A stretch of DNA of 64,000 nt from Pseudomonas proteolytica (GTDB taxonomy: Bacteria; Pseudomonadota; Gammaproteobacteria; Pseudomonadales; Pseudomonadaceae): the NCBI RefSeq assembly GCF_007858275.1, contig NZ_VFEV01000027.1, positions 1-64,000 on the forward strand. The letters run 5' to 3'. Below are positions 25,720-34,907 of this stretch, piece by piece (positions within the stretch are counted from its first letter, which is position 1; each line of letters opens with the position of its first letter). Below the pieces are notes generated by a model. That model ran no database searches and was not told where the DNA came from. It saw nothing but the letters and a program-made list of their open reading frames with translations. The position numbers and the translations under genes were made by a program.

Positions 25720-26170
25720 GCTTGACCTGCAACTGGCCACCCAAGCGCCAGCCCCCAGCGAAGCACAGTTCCGCCAATGGTGCGCACTGGCCCTGCGCCA
25801 GCGTACCGCCGACTCGGAACTGACCATCCGCCTGGTGGATGAGCCTGAAGGCCGCGAGCTGAATCACACCTGGCGCCAGAAAGACTACGCAACCAACGTG
25901 CTGTCGTTCCCCGCCGATGTACCGGATGAATTGCTGGATATCCCGCTGCTGGGTGACCTGGTGATCTGCGTCGAGGTGGTGGAGCGCGAGGCAAAGGAAC
26001 AAGGCAAGGCCCTGGAGGCCCACTGGGCCCACCTGGTCATGCACGGCTGCTTGCATCTATTGGGTTACGACCATATAGATGATGAAGAAGCCGAAGAAAT
26101 GGAAGCACTGGAACGAACGTTGCTTGCAGAGTTGGGTCATCCTGATCCCTATGCGGACGACGAACACTAA
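25712..26170 (+). CDS. ybeY: Endoribonuclease YbeY, 16S rRNA maturation factor
   Basis: 152 residues from ATG 25712, overlapping the ybeZ end. The zinc-binding signature HGCLHLLGYDH near 114-124 is intact, with R at about 59 in the TWRQKD segment region conserved for RNA cleavage. YbeY acts in 16S rRNA 3'-end maturation and ribosome quality control. An acidic tail ends the protein. corC follows after 42 bases. Confidence 0.95.
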   Translation: MLELDLQLATQAPAPSEAQFRQWCALALRQRTADSELTIRLVDEPEGRELNHTWRQKDYATNVLSFPADVPDELLDIPLLGDLVICVEVVEREAKEQGKALEAHWAHLVMHGCLHLLGYDHIDDEEAEEMEALERTLLAELGHPDPYADDEH

Positions 26171-26212
26171 TCGACACTCAACTGAAACAATCAAGGATTT
26201 AGAGTAATCGCT

Positions 26213-27052
26213 ATGAGCGAAGACCGATCGAGCAACGGGCAAAAGTCATGGCTGGGTAAACTGACCCAGGCTTTTGCCCACGAGCCGAAAAACCGCCAGG
26301 AGCTGCTGGAGCTGCTGCGCGAAGCCCATCAAAACAAGTTGCTGGACAGCGAAGCGCTGGCCATCGTCGAAGGCGCCATCCAGGTGGCTGACCTGCAAGT
26401 CCGGGACATCATGGTCCCGCGCTCGCAGATGATCAGCATCAAGGCGACCCAGACCCCACGGGAATTCCTCCCGGCCGTGATCGACTCGGCGCACTCGCGC
26501 TACCCGGTGATCGGCGAAAGCCATGACGACGTCATGGGTGTCCTGCTGGCCAAGGACTTGCTGCCGCTGATCCTCAAGGAAAACGGCGACAGCTTCAACA
26601 TCAAGGACCTGCTGCGCCCTGCGACCTTCGTGCCTGAGTCCAAGCGCCTGAATGTGCTGCTGCGCGAATTTCGCGCCAACCACAATCACATGGCCATCGT
26701 CATTGACGAGTACGGCGGCGTCGCCGGCCTGGTGACTATCGAAGACGTGCTGGAACAGATCGTCGGCGATATCGAAGACGAACACGACGTCGAAGAAGAC
26801 AGCTACATCAAGCCGCTGCCCAGCGGGGATTTCCTGGTCAAGGCGCTGACGCCGATCGAGAACTTCAATGAGTTCTTCGATAGCGAATTCTCCGACGACG
26901 AATTCGACACCGTCGGCGGCCTGGTGATGAGTGCGTTTGGCCACCTGCCCAAGCGCAACGAAACCACCGAGATCGGCGCCTACCGCTTCCGCATCCTGAA
27001 TGCCGATAGCCGTCGCATCCACCTGATCCGCCTGACACCTATTGCCCGCTAA
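26213..27052 (+). CDS. corC: CorC-type CBS-domain protein
   Basis: 279 residues, lacking the N-terminal membrane domain found in longer relatives. Two CBS domains cover about 60-190 (VRDIMVPRSQMISIK and HNHMAIVIDEYGGVAGLVT, the latter the most diagnostic), then a CorC_HlyC domain (about 200-279). It is associated with magnesium and cobalt export in enterobacteria. Located between ybeY and lnt in the classical order; the stop is 8 bases before lnt. Confidence 0.92.
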   Translation: MSEDRSSNGQKSWLGKLTQAFAHEPKNRQELLELLREAHQNKLLDSEALAIVEGAIQVADLQVRDIMVPRSQMISIKATQTPREFLPAVIDSAHSRYPVIGESHDDVMGVLLAKDLLPLILKENGDSFNIKDLLRPATFVPESKRLNVLLREFRANHNHMAIVIDEYGGVAGLVTIEDVLEQIVGDIEDEHDVEEDSYIKPLPSGDFLVKALTPIENFNEFFDSEFSDDEFDTVGGLVMSAFGHLPKRNETTEIGAYRFRILNADSRRIHLIRLTPIAR

Positions 27053-27060
27053 GGACTGAT

Positions 27061-28584
27061 ATGCGCCGTCTCACCGCACCCGGCTGGCCCGGTAACCTGC
27101 TGGCCGTGGTGGCCGGTGCTATCACCACCCTGGCGCTGGCGCCGTTCGATATCTGGCCGCTGGCACTGGTGGCGGTCGGGGTGTTCTATGCCGGCATGCG
27201 CCAACTGACACCACGCCAGGCCTTCGGGCGTGGCTGGTGTTTCGGTTTTGGCCTGTTTGGGGCGGGCACCAGCTGGATCTACTACAGCATCCATCACTTT
27301 GGTGGCGCTTCGGTGTTGCTGGCCGGGTTGTTGATGCTCGCGTTCACCGCAGCGATCGCCCTGTTCTTTGCCCTGCCCGCCTGGCTCTGGGCGCGGTGGC
27401 TGCGCCGCAACGAAGCGCCCCTGGCCGATGCCTTGGCGTTTGCCGCGCTGTGGGTGGGCCAGGAAGCGTTTCGCGGCTGGTTCCTCACCGGTTTCCCCTG
27501 GTTGTACTCCGGTTACAGCCAACTCGACGGGCCGCTGGCCGGGCTCGCGCCGCTGGGCGGGGTGTGGCTGATTTCGTTTGCCCTGGCCCTGAGCGCTGCG
27601 CTGATCGTCAACCTGCCCCGCATGCTGGCGGCCCGCCGCAACGTGTTTGTCGGCGCCGGCCTGGTACTGCTGGTCGCACCGTGGGCCATTGGCCTGGCAC
27701 TCAAGCACCATGCCTGGACCAGCCCCGCAGGCGAGCCGCTGACCGTCGCCGCGATTCAGGGCAATGTCGAACAGAGCATGAAGTGGGACCCGGCGCAGCT
27801 CAACGAGCAACTGGCGCTGTATCGCGACATGAGTTTTGCGTCCAAGCGCGTCGACCTGCTGATCTGGCCGGAAACCGCCGTGCCAGTGCTCAAGGAGTCC
27901 GTCGAGGGCTACCTGGGGATGATGGGCAAGTTCGCCGCTGACCGAAACGGCGCAATGATCACCGGCGTGCCGATTCGCCAGGAAGTGCGCCATGAAAAGC
28001 GCTACTTCAATGGCATCACCGTGGTCGGCCAGGGCGATGGCACCTATCTGAAGCAGAAGCTGGTGCCCTTTGGCGAATACGTACCGCTGCAGGATGTATT
28101 ACGCGGCCTGATTGCGTTCTTCGACCTGCCGATGTCGGACTTTGCCCGCGGCCCTGAAGACCAGGCGCTGCTGCAAGCCAAGGGCTATCAGATCGCGCCG
28201 TACATCTGCTACGAAGTGGTCTACCCCGAGTTCGCCGCCAGCCTCGCCGCCCGCAGCGACTTGCTGCTGACCATCAGCAATGACACCTGGTTCGGCACCT
28301 CCATCGGCCCCTTGCAGCACCTGCAAATGGCCCAGATGCGCGCCCTTGAGGCTGGCCGCTGGATGATTCGCGCCACCAACAACGGCGTGACCGGCCTGAT
28401 CAACCCGTACGGGCAGATCACCGAGCAGATCCCGCAGTTCCAGCGGGGCATCCTCTACGGTGAAGTGGTACCGATGCACAACCTGACGCCGTACCTGCAA
28501 TGGCGCTCGTGGCCGCTGATCATCCTGTGCCTGGGGCTGTTTGGCTGGGCGTTGCTGGCCGGGCGCATGGCCAAGACGGTCTAG
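27061..28584 (+). CDS. lnt: Apolipoprotein N-acyltransferase
   Basis: 507 residues. It adds the third acyl chain to lipoproteins in the inner membrane, a step needed for Lol export of lipoproteins such as LptE and RlpA encoded nearby. Six to eight membrane helices (to about 215) precede a nitrilase domain with the catalytic Glu in LIWPETAVPVL, Lys in LKQKLVPFGEYVP, and Cys in YICYEVVYPE. A final helix (about 480-500) anchors the C-terminus. Last gene of ybeZ-ybeY-corC-lnt; a long REP pair follows. Confidence 0.95.
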   Translation: MRRLTAPGWPGNLLAVVAGAITTLALAPFDIWPLALVAVGVFYAGMRQLTPRQAFGRGWCFGFGLFGAGTSWIYYSIHHFGGASVLLAGLLMLAFTAAIALFFALPAWLWARWLRRNEAPLADALAFAALWVGQEAFRGWFLTGFPWLYSGYSQLDGPLAGLAPLGGVWLISFALALSAALIVNLPRMLAARRNVFVGAGLVLLVAPWAIGLALKHHAWTSPAGEPLTVAAIQGNVEQSMKWDPAQLNEQLALYRDMSFASKRVDLLIWPETAVPVLKESVEGYLGMMGKFAADRNGAMITGVPIRQEVRHEKRYFNGITVVGQGDGTYLKQKLVPFGEYVPLQDVLRGLIAFFDLPMSDFARGPEDQALLQAKGYQIAPYICYEVVYPEFAASLAARSDLLLTISNDTWFGTSIGPLQHLQMAQMRALEAGRWMIRATNNGVTGLINPYGQITEQIPQFQRGILYGEVVPMHNLTPYLQWRSWPLIILCLGLFGWALLAGRMAKTV

Positions 28585-28605
28585 GCAGAAAAACACAAAA
28601 CCCAA

Positions 28606-28694
28606 TGTGGGAGCGGGCTTGCTCCCGAAAGCGGTGGGTCAGTCAAATATCCAATAACTGACCCACCGCTTTCGCGAGCAAGCCCGCTCCCACA
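28606..28694. repeat. REP pair with 38-bp arms
   Basis: Arms 28606-28643 and 28657-28694 match with a single mismatch, around a 13-base spacer (class GTGGGAGCGGGCTTGCTCGCG). It separates convergent lnt and the YdcF-family gene and is long enough to form a stable cruciform or terminator. Confidence 0.9.
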
Positions 28695-28725
28695 CAAGCC
28701 CACTCCCACATTTTGATTTGCGGCG

Positions 28726-29487
28726 TTAACGGTAGAACAGCCGGTAACCTACCTGCCCCACCGCCTCATTGATCAACTGCCCGCTCTGCCAGATCGACTT
28801 GAACTCCGGCATCCAGCCACCCAGCGGCCGGGCATTGTCCACACCCAGGAAGCCGACCGGCGCCGGCACTACGGTAAAGCCGGCCTTCTCGAAGCTCCAC
28901 ACCGAACGGGGCATATGCCAGGCCTGGGTCACGAGCACCACGCGCTTGACGCCCTGGGGCAGCAGGATTTCGGCACTCATCTGCGCATTTTCCCAGGTCG
29001 TGCGGCTGCGTTCTTCCTTCCAGCGCACGGCTACGCCAAAGTCTTGTTGCATCGACACCGCCATCAACTCCGCCTCGCTGGGCGGCGTGCCATAGTGCAG
29101 GCCGCCGGTGGTCAGCACCGGCAACCCCGACGCCTTGGCCAAGCGCGCCGCATACCGCTGGCGTTCAAGGCCGACACCGGTCGGTTGGTCTGCGCCCCAG
29201 GCCGGATCGCCCCGCTCGCGACCCGAGCCCAACACCACAATGGCATCGGCCCGTTGCGCCAGGCTGGCCCAGTCGTCCACGGCCAATGGTGGTTCGGTTT
29301 CCAGCGCCCGTGCGCCCCACTCCCCCATCACCGGCAGGCTGATCAGCCAAATCCCGCCAAACCCCAAGGCAAAGCACAGCCCGGCCAAGCGCGGGCGGCT
29401 GCGACGAAACCACCAGGCAAGGGCCAGCAGCAGCAAGAGAATGCCGGGCGGCAGCAATAATTGTTTGATGAAATAACGAATAGGCAT
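28726..29487 (-). CDS. YdcF/ElyC-type DUF218 membrane protein
   Basis: 253 residues. Two N-terminal membrane helices (about 8-25 and 33-52) precede a DUF218 domain (about 75-245) with DAIVVLGSGRERG, TGGLHYGTPPSEAE, SRTTWENAQMSAE and VTQAWHMPRSVWSF. ElyC of E. coli, with the same layout, affects lipid-carrier supply for envelope polymers, so a role in envelope synthesis is likely but not shown. Monocistronic between a REP pair and a small unknown gene. Confidence 0.87.
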   Translation of the reverse strand: MPIRYFIKQLLLPPGILLLLLALAWWFRRSRPRLAGLCFALGFGGIWLISLPVMGEWGARALETEPPLAVDDWASLAQRADAIVVLGSGRERGDPAWGADQPTGVGLERQRYAARLAKASGLPVLTTGGLHYGTPPSEAELMAVSMQQDFGVAVRWKEERSRTTWENAQMSAEILLPQGVKRVVLVTQAWHMPRSVWSFEKAGFTVVPAPVGFLGVDNARPLGGWMPEFKSIWQSGQLINEAVGQVGYRLFYR

Positions 29488-29571
29488 CGAGCATCTCCAA
29501 AGATGCCCGAAGCCTAAGGTGTAACGGGGTTTAGCGACAATCTTTACACGCGGTGGATAACGCTGATCAGG

Positions 29572-29889
29572 TTACTTGAATCGTGCAGACCGCAGCTTTT
29601 CCGGGCCACGGCTGGCCGACAAGTCCTTGAGCCATACCACCTTGGACGATCGCACCGCCTCCCTGGCTGGCACAGGAGCCACCCATTGCGGGATTGGGCG
29701 CGCGTTCAAGTCCAGGTAGGCCTTGATCACTTCAAACTCTGCGGGGCTCAAGCCTCGCAGTTCCAGCTCATCAGGCCGTTCGTCACGCAATCGGCCAGCG
29801 GTTCTGGCTGCGTCCAGTGCTCGACCCAAACGGTCGATCAGTCCTTCATACACGTCAGGTTTCGTTCTCATTCGCTGCGAATCAACCAT
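29572..29889 (-). CDS. Conserved small hypothetical protein
   Basis: 105 residues. AGGTGAGGGG directly before ATG 29889 is a strong ribosome site, and codon use looks native. Soluble, charged, mostly helical in the first 70 residues (DVYEGLIDRLGRALDAART and SPAEFEVIKAYLDLNARP), ending in a basic tail. No motif recognised. It stands divergently upstream of leuS, separated by 262 bases. Confidence 0.7.
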   Translation of the reverse strand: MVDSQRMRTKPDVYEGLIDRLGRALDAARTAGRLRDERPDELELRGLSPAEFEVIKAYLDLNARPIPQWVAPVPAREAVRSSKVVWLKDLSASRGPEKLRSARFK

Positions 29890-30151
29890 CCCCTCACCTC
29901 ATTAAAGATAAGTCTCACTCCCCAATAAACAGCGTAGCTGCGCTGACGCAACCAACCGCGCGCCGCGACCAACGGCCTGTGCTGCGCAATCAGGGTTTCC
30001 CTCGATAGAGTGGGGTCATGTATGCTACGGCGCTTCCTGTAACTCCACTTCCCGCAGGGTTTGGGCACGGACGCGCCGCTTTTTGGTGTCGATCAACCCG
30101 GACAATGCACCGAAGAGGATTAGGCCACCCCTATTCAGTTCAAAAGTAGCC

Positions 30152-32758
30152 ATGCACGAACAATATCAGCCCCGTGAAATAGAAAATGCCGCCCAAACTT
30201 TCTGGGATGAGCAAAAGTCCTTTGAAGTCAGTGAACAGCCAGGCAAGGAGACTTACTACTGCCTATCGATGTTCCCTTACCCCAGCGGCAAACTACACAT
30301 GGGGCACGTGCGTAACTACACCATCGGCGACGTGATTTCCCGCTATCAGCGCATGCTCGGCAAGAATGTCCTGCAACCTATGGGTTGGGACGCCTTCGGC
30401 ATGCCTGCGGAAAACGCCGCGATGAAAAACAACGTAGCGCCCGCCAAGTGGACCTACGAAAACATCGCCTACATGAAGTCCCAGCTGCGCAGCCTGGGCC
30501 TGGCCGTGGACTGGTCCCGCGAAGTGACCACCTGCAAGCCGGACTACTACCGCTGGGAACAATGGCTGTTCACTCGCCTGTTCGAAAAAGGCGTGATCTA
30601 CAAAAAAAGCGGCACCGTGAACTGGGACCCGGTCGACCAGACCGTCCTGGCCAACGAGCAAGTGATCGACGGTCGCGGCTGGCGTTCCGGCGCGCTGATC
30701 GAGAAGCGCGAAATCCCGATGTACTACTTCAAGATCACCGCCTACGCGGATGAACTCTTGTCGAGCCTCGACGACCTGCCGGGCTGGCCTGAACAGGTCA
30801 AGACCATGCAACGCAACTGGATCGGCAAGTCCAAGGGCATGGAAGTGCAGTTCCCGTACAACGTCGATTCCATCGGCGCCGAGGGCGCACTGAAAGTCTT
30901 CACTACCCGTCCGGACACCCTGATGGGCGCGACCTACGTCGCCGTGGCCGCGGAACACCCGCTGGCCACCCTGGCCGCCAAGAACAATCCTGAGCTGCAG
31001 GCTTTTATCGCCGAATGCAAAGGCGGCAGCGTGGCCGAAGCCGACGTCGCCACCCAGGAGAAAAAAGGCCTGCCGACCGGCCTGTTCGTCGAGCACCCGC
31101 TGACCGGTGAAAAACTGCCGGTGTGGGTCGCCAACTACGTGCTCATGCACTACGGCGATGGCGCAGTAATGGCCGTACCGGCCCACGATGAGCGCGACTT
31201 CGAATTCGCCACCAAGTACAACCTGCCGATCAAGTCGGTGGTACGTACCAGCTCCGGCGACAGCAACCCGGCCCCGTGGCAAGACGCCTACGGCGAGCAC
31301 GGCACCCTGATCAACTCCGGCGAGTTCGACGGCCTGGACTTCGCAGGCGCTTTCGACGCCATGGAAGTCGCCCTGATCAAGAAAAACCTTGGTGCCTCGC
31401 GCACCCAGTTCCGCCTGCGCGACTGGGGTATCAGCCGCCAGCGCTACTGGGGCTGCCCGATCCCGATCATCCACTGCGAAAGCTGTGGCGATGTGCCAGT
31501 GCCGGAAGACCAACTGCCGGTGGTACTGCCAGAAGACGTGGTGCCAGACGGCGCCGGCTCGCCGCTGGCGCGCATGCCCGAGTTCTACGAGTGCACCTGC
31601 CCCAAATGCGGCCAGCCTGCCAAGCGTGAAACCGACACCATGGACACCTTCGTCGAGTCCTCGTGGTACTACGCCCGCTACGCCTCGCCGCACTATGAAG
31701 GCGGCCTGGTGGAAAAATCCGCAGCCGACCACTGGTTGCCGGTGGATCAGTACATCGGCGGTATCGAACACGCGATTCTGCACCTGCTCTACGCGCGCTT
31801 CTTCCACAAGCTGATGCGCGACGAAGGCCTGGTGAGCTCCGACGAGCCGTTCAAGAACCTGCTGACCCAAGGCATGGTGATCGCCGACACTTACTATCGC
31901 CGCGAAGCCAATGGCGCCTACACCTGGTTCAACCCGGCGGACGTCGAGTTGGAGCGCGACAGCAAGGCCAAGGTGATCAGCGCCAAGTTGAAATCCGACG
32001 GCCTGCCGGTGGAAATCGGCGGCACTGAGAAAATGGCCAAGTCGAAGAACAACGGCGTTGACCCACAGTCGATGATCGATCAGTTCGGCGCCGATACCTG
32101 CCGCCTGTTCATGATGTTCGCCTCGCCGCCCGATATGAGCGCCGAATGGTCGGACTCCGGCGTCGAAGGCTCGCACCGCTTCCTCAAGCGCGTCTGGCGC
32201 CTGGCCCATGCCCATGTCAGCCAGGGCTTGCCGGGCAAACTGGACGTGGCGTCGCTGAACGATGAGCAAAAACTGATTCGCCGCAGCACTCACCTGGCCA
32301 TCAAGCAAGCCAGCCAGGACGTGGGCCAGCATCACAAGTTCAACACCGCTATCGCCCAGGTGATGACGCTGATGAACGTGCTGGAAAAAGCCCCGCAGGT
32401 CACCGAGCAGGACCGCGCGCTGGTACAGGAAGGCCTGGAAACCGTCGTGCTGCTGCTGGCGCCGATTACTCCGCACATCAGCCACGACCTGTGGAGCCAG
32501 CTGGGCCACAGCGTCGCGGTGATCGACGCTACATGGCCGGTCGCGGATGACAGCGCCCTGGTACAGGACACGCTGCAACTGGTGATTCAGGTCAACGGCA
32601 AACTGCGCGGCCAGATCGACATGCCCGCCAGCGCCAGCCGTGAAGAAGTCGAAGCCGCTGCTCGCTGCAATGAGAACGTGCTGCGCTTCACCGAAGGCCT
32701 GACGATCCGCAAAGTGATCGTGGTGCCCGGCAAACTGGTCAATATCGTCGCTAGCTAA
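30152..32758 (+). CDS. leuS: Leucyl-tRNA synthetase
   Basis: 868 residues from ATG 30152 (M-H-E-Q-Y-Q-P-R), the family start; the frame is open upstream but not homologous. Class I signatures are HMGH in PYPSGKLHMGHVRNY and KMAKS (EKMAKSKNNGVDP). The editing domain (about 220-420) carries TTRPDTLMGATY, and the tRNA-binding anticodon and C-terminal domains follow. It charges tRNA-Leu and proof-reads near-cognate amino acids. lptE lies 90 bases downstream. Confidence 0.97.
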   Translation: MHEQYQPREIENAAQTFWDEQKSFEVSEQPGKETYYCLSMFPYPSGKLHMGHVRNYTIGDVISRYQRMLGKNVLQPMGWDAFGMPAENAAMKNNVAPAKWTYENIAYMKSQLRSLGLAVDWSREVTTCKPDYYRWEQWLFTRLFEKGVIYKKSGTVNWDPVDQTVLANEQVIDGRGWRSGALIEKREIPMYYFKITAYADELLSSLDDLPGWPEQVKTMQRNWIGKSKGMEVQFPYNVDSIGAEGALKVFTTRPDTLMGATYVAVAAEHPLATLAAKNNPELQAFIAECKGGSVAEADVATQEKKGLPTGLFVEHPLTGEKLPVWVANYVLMHYGDGAVMAVPAHDERDFEFATKYNLPIKSVVRTSSGDSNPAPWQDAYGEHGTLINSGEFDGLDFAGAFDAMEVALIKKNLGASRTQFRLRDWGISRQRYWGCPIPIIHCESCGDVPVPEDQLPVVLPEDVVPDGAGSPLARMPEFYECTCPKCGQPAKRETDTMDTFVESSWYYARYASPHYEGGLVEKSAADHWLPVDQYIGGIEHAILHLLYARFFHKLMRDEGLVSSDEPFKNLLTQGMVIADTYYRREANGAYTWFNPADVELERDSKAKVISAKLKSDGLPVEIGGTEKMAKSKNNGVDPQSMIDQFGADTCRLFMMFASPPDMSAEWSDSGVEGSHRFLKRVWRLAHAHVSQGLPGKLDVASLNDEQKLIRRSTHLAIKQASQDVGQHHKFNTAIAQVMTLMNVLEKAPQVTEQDRALVQEGLETVVLLLAPITPHISHDLWSQLGHSVAVIDATWPVADDSALVQDTLQLVIQVNGKLRGQIDMPASASREEVEAAARCNENVLRFTEGLTIRKVIVVPGKLVNIVAS

Positions 32759-32848
32759 TCGGATCGGGCGCCGGGGCAAGAACCCTGGCGCCGAACAAAA
32801 CCTCCAGGGCCTCGATAAGGCCCACATGGTTTCAAGGGGAGCAATAAA

Positions 32849-33454
32849 ATGATCAAACGCAACCTGCTGGTTATGGGCCTTGCCGTATTGCTGAGCGCTT
32901 GCGGCTTCCAGCTGCGCGGCACCGGCACCACGGAACTGGCGATCAAGGAACTGGATGTCAGCGCACGCAACGCCTATGGCGAAACCGTGACCCAACTGCG
33001 CCAAACCCTGGAAAACAGCGGCGTAAAAGTCTATCCCGGTGCGGCTTACAAGCTGGTGCTGACTGACGAGAAAGAAACCCAGCGTAATCTCAGCTACGCT
33101 AGTGCCGGCCGCTCTTCGGACATCGAGCTGAGCAACATTCTCATGTTCCAGATCCAGGGCCACGACCAACTGCCGCTGATCAGCGACAAGTTGCAAGTGC
33201 AGAAGGTCGTGACTCATGACGGCAACAATCTGGTCGGCTCGGACACCGAGGTCAATCAGGTGCGCACTGAAATGCGTCGTGACCTGGTCCAGCGTATGGT
33301 GCTACGCCTGCAAATGATCAGCCCGGCCCAACTGGATGCCCTGCAGCAGACTGCCGACGCCAAGGCCAAGGCGGACGCCGAAGCGCTGAAAGCCGCGCAA
33401 GACTATGAAAACAGCATCCCCAAGCAATCGCCTGTTGAAGTCCCAGCCGAGTAA
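32849..33454 (+). CDS. lptE: LPS-assembly lipoprotein LptE
   Basis: 201 residues. Signal peptide with lipobox LSAC near residue 18, then GFQLRG, the usual opening of mature LptE. The LptE/RlpB domain covers about 25-165; the last 35 residues are an Ala/Lys-rich helix. LptE plugs the LptD barrel and assists insertion of lipopolysaccharide in the outer membrane. AAGGGGAG lies before the start. Placed between leuS and holA as in most gamma-proteobacteria. Confidence 0.93.
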   Translation: MIKRNLLVMGLAVLLSACGFQLRGTGTTELAIKELDVSARNAYGETVTQLRQTLENSGVKVYPGAAYKLVLTDEKETQRNLSYASAGRSSDIELSNILMFQIQGHDQLPLISDKLQVQKVVTHDGNNLVGSDTEVNQVRTEMRRDLVQRMVLRLQMISPAQLDALQQTADAKAKADAEALKAAQDYENSIPKQSPVEVPAE

Positions 33455-33459
33455 ACCAG

Positions 33460-33482
33460 ACGGGGCGCGTCAAGCGCCCCGT
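33460..33482 (+). terminator. Hairpin between lptE and holA
   Basis: ACGGGGCGC/GCGCCCCGT (33460-33468, 33474-33482) is a perfect 9-bp stem with loop GTCAA. The following TCACCCTGCC has no T run. It probably lowers, rather than stops, read-through from lptE into holA, or protects the lptE message. Confidence 0.5.
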
Positions 33483-33493
33483 TCACCCTGCCT

Positions 33494-34531
33494 ATGAAAC
33501 TCGCTCCCGCCCAACTCGCCAAACACTTGCAAGGCAACCTCGCGCCTGTATACATCGTCAGTGGCGATGATCCGCTGCTGTGCCAGGAAGCCGCCGACAC
33601 CATTCGCCAGGCTGCGCGCCAGCAAGGCTTTGATGAACGCCAAGTGTTCAGCGCCGATGCCAGCTTCGACTGGGGCACCCTGCTCCAGGCCGGGGCCAGC
33701 ATGTCGCTGTTTGCCGAAAAACGCTTGCTGGAGTTGCGCCTGCCCTCGGGCAAGCCTGGGGATAAAGGCGCGGCAGCCCTGATGGAATACTGTTCACGCC
33801 CCGCCGAGGACACGCTGTTACTGATCAGCCTGCCCAAGCTCGATGGCAGCGCGCAGAAAACCAAATGGGGCAAGGCCTTGGTGGAAGGGGCGCAAACCCA
33901 GTTCATCCAGATCTGGCCGGTCGACAGCAGCCAGTTGCCGCAATGGATTCGCCAGCGCTTGTCGCAAGCCGGGCTGTCTGCCACCCAAGATGCTGTCGAG
34001 CTGATTGCGGCTCGGGTCGAAGGCAACCTGCTGGCCGCCGCCCAGGAAATCGAAAAGCTCAAGCTGATGGCCGAAGACGGGCAGATCACCGTCGAAACCG
34101 TGCAAGGTGCGGTGGCCGACAGTGCAAGGTTTGACGTATTCGGGCTGGTGGACGCGATCCTCAATGGCGAACCGGCGCATGCCCTGCGCATGCTCGAAGG
34201 GCTGCGCGGCGAAGGTGTGGAGCCGCCAGTGATTCTCTGGGCCCTGGCCCGCGAACTGCGCGTGCTGGCCAATATTGCCCTGCAATACAGCCAGGGCACG
34301 CCACTGGACAAGTGTTTCAGCCAGGCCCGCCCGCCGGTCTGGGACAAACGCAAGCCCCTGATGAGCAAGGCACTGCAACGGCACTCGGCGCAACGCTGGG
34401 CGCAATTGTTGCTCGAAGCCCAGCGCATCGATGCGCAGATCAAGGGCCAGGCTGCCGGGTCGCCGTGGATGAGTTTGAGTCGTTTGTCGCTGCTTATGTC
34501 CGGCCAACGCCTGACACTGCCTGCCGAATAA
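33494..34531 (+). CDS. holA: DNA polymerase III delta subunit
   Basis: 345 residues, normal length. HolA opens the beta clamp and forms part of the clamp loader. Family features include YIVSGDDPLLCQEAAD near the start, LLELRLPSGKPGDKGA, and the helical segment SPWMSLSRLSLLMSGQ at the end. It has the AAA+ fold without a working P-loop, as usual for delta. Follows lptE by 39 bases and precedes arfA. Confidence 0.94.
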   Translation: MKLAPAQLAKHLQGNLAPVYIVSGDDPLLCQEAADTIRQAARQQGFDERQVFSADASFDWGTLLQAGASMSLFAEKRLLELRLPSGKPGDKGAAALMEYCSRPAEDTLLLISLPKLDGSAQKTKWGKALVEGAQTQFIQIWPVDSSQLPQWIRQRLSQAGLSATQDAVELIAARVEGNLLAAAQEIEKLKLMAEDGQITVETVQGAVADSARFDVFGLVDAILNGEPAHALRMLEGLRGEGVEPPVILWALARELRVLANIALQYSQGTPLDKCFSQARPPVWDKRKPLMSKALQRHSAQRWAQLLLEAQRIDAQIKGQAAGSPWMSLSRLSLLMSGQRLTLPAE

Positions 34532-34681
34532 TAAATCCTCCAGAGCAACACAAAACCAATGTGGGAGCGGCATTTCACATTCAGATCGAGGCCATGTCCT
34601 ACATCGCGCCGGGCTGGACAGCCGGCCAACTTCGGCAGATGATTTGTACCGCATTACCCACCCCATCGGAGAGTCCCGATC
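34532..34681. other. Gap between holA and arfA with a partial REP unit
   Basis: A truncated REP motif AATGTGGGAGCGG (near 34559-34571) has lost its right half. The rest shows no supported feature; the arfA promoter must lie here or upstream. Confidence 0.4.
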
Positions 34682-34846
34682 ATGAGCAAAAAGCCATCCA
34701 AGCATGGCCCCAACAAGGCCAAATCCATCATCGCCCAGCCGTTGTTCCGCAGTCGCCAGGAACGAGCCGGCAAAGGCAAAGGCAGCTACCGCCGCGAAGC
34801 CTTCCAGTCTAATAGCTGGGAGGCTTCTTACTTTCTGGCTGCCTGA
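34682..34846 (+). CDS. arfA: Alternative ribosome-rescue factor ArfA
   Basis: 54 residues. PLFRSRQERAGKGKGSYRR (about 20-38) matches the ArfA core PLFRxRxxxxxKGKGSYxR, and NSWEASYF matches the conserved tail region. ArfA frees ribosomes stalled on messages without a stop codon by recruiting RF2, as a back-up for tmRNA. The reading frame contains an intrinsic terminator (34799-34835) before the stop codon, so most transcripts probably end in-frame and lack a stop. This mirrors the known arrangement in other proteobacteria, where ArfA is made from non-stop mRNA and accumulates only when tmRNA fails. Too short for simple gene finders. Confidence 0.88.
   Translation: MSKKPSKHGPNKAKSIIAQPLFRSRQERAGKGKGSYRREAFQSNSWEASYFLAA
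34799..34835 (+). terminator. Intrinsic terminator inside the arfA reading frame
   Basis: GCCTTCCAG (34799-34807) pairs with CTGGGAGGC (34816-34824), 9 bp with one G-U pair and an 8-base loop, followed by TTCTTACTTTC. The arfA stop codon lies beyond it at 34844-34846. Ending transcription here would yield a non-stop arfA mRNA. Confidence 0.75.
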
Positions 34847-34907
34847 AGGCAAGTGCCCCTCTGGCATGATAAGGTCTGCACCTGATTCGTATTTCCTGGA
34901 CCTGTGC

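Noticed and set aside
30000..30151. T-box or attenuator leader for leuS
   Set aside because: No T-box sequence or short leucine-rich leader frame with a terminator was found; T-box control is also mostly a Gram-positive feature.
30293..33217. 974-codon open frame on the minus strand opposite leuS and lptE
   Set aside because: It is the mirror of genuine genes in G+C-rich DNA. The translation is rich in His, Gln, Val and Gly with no family pattern, and the plus strand is clearly leuS.
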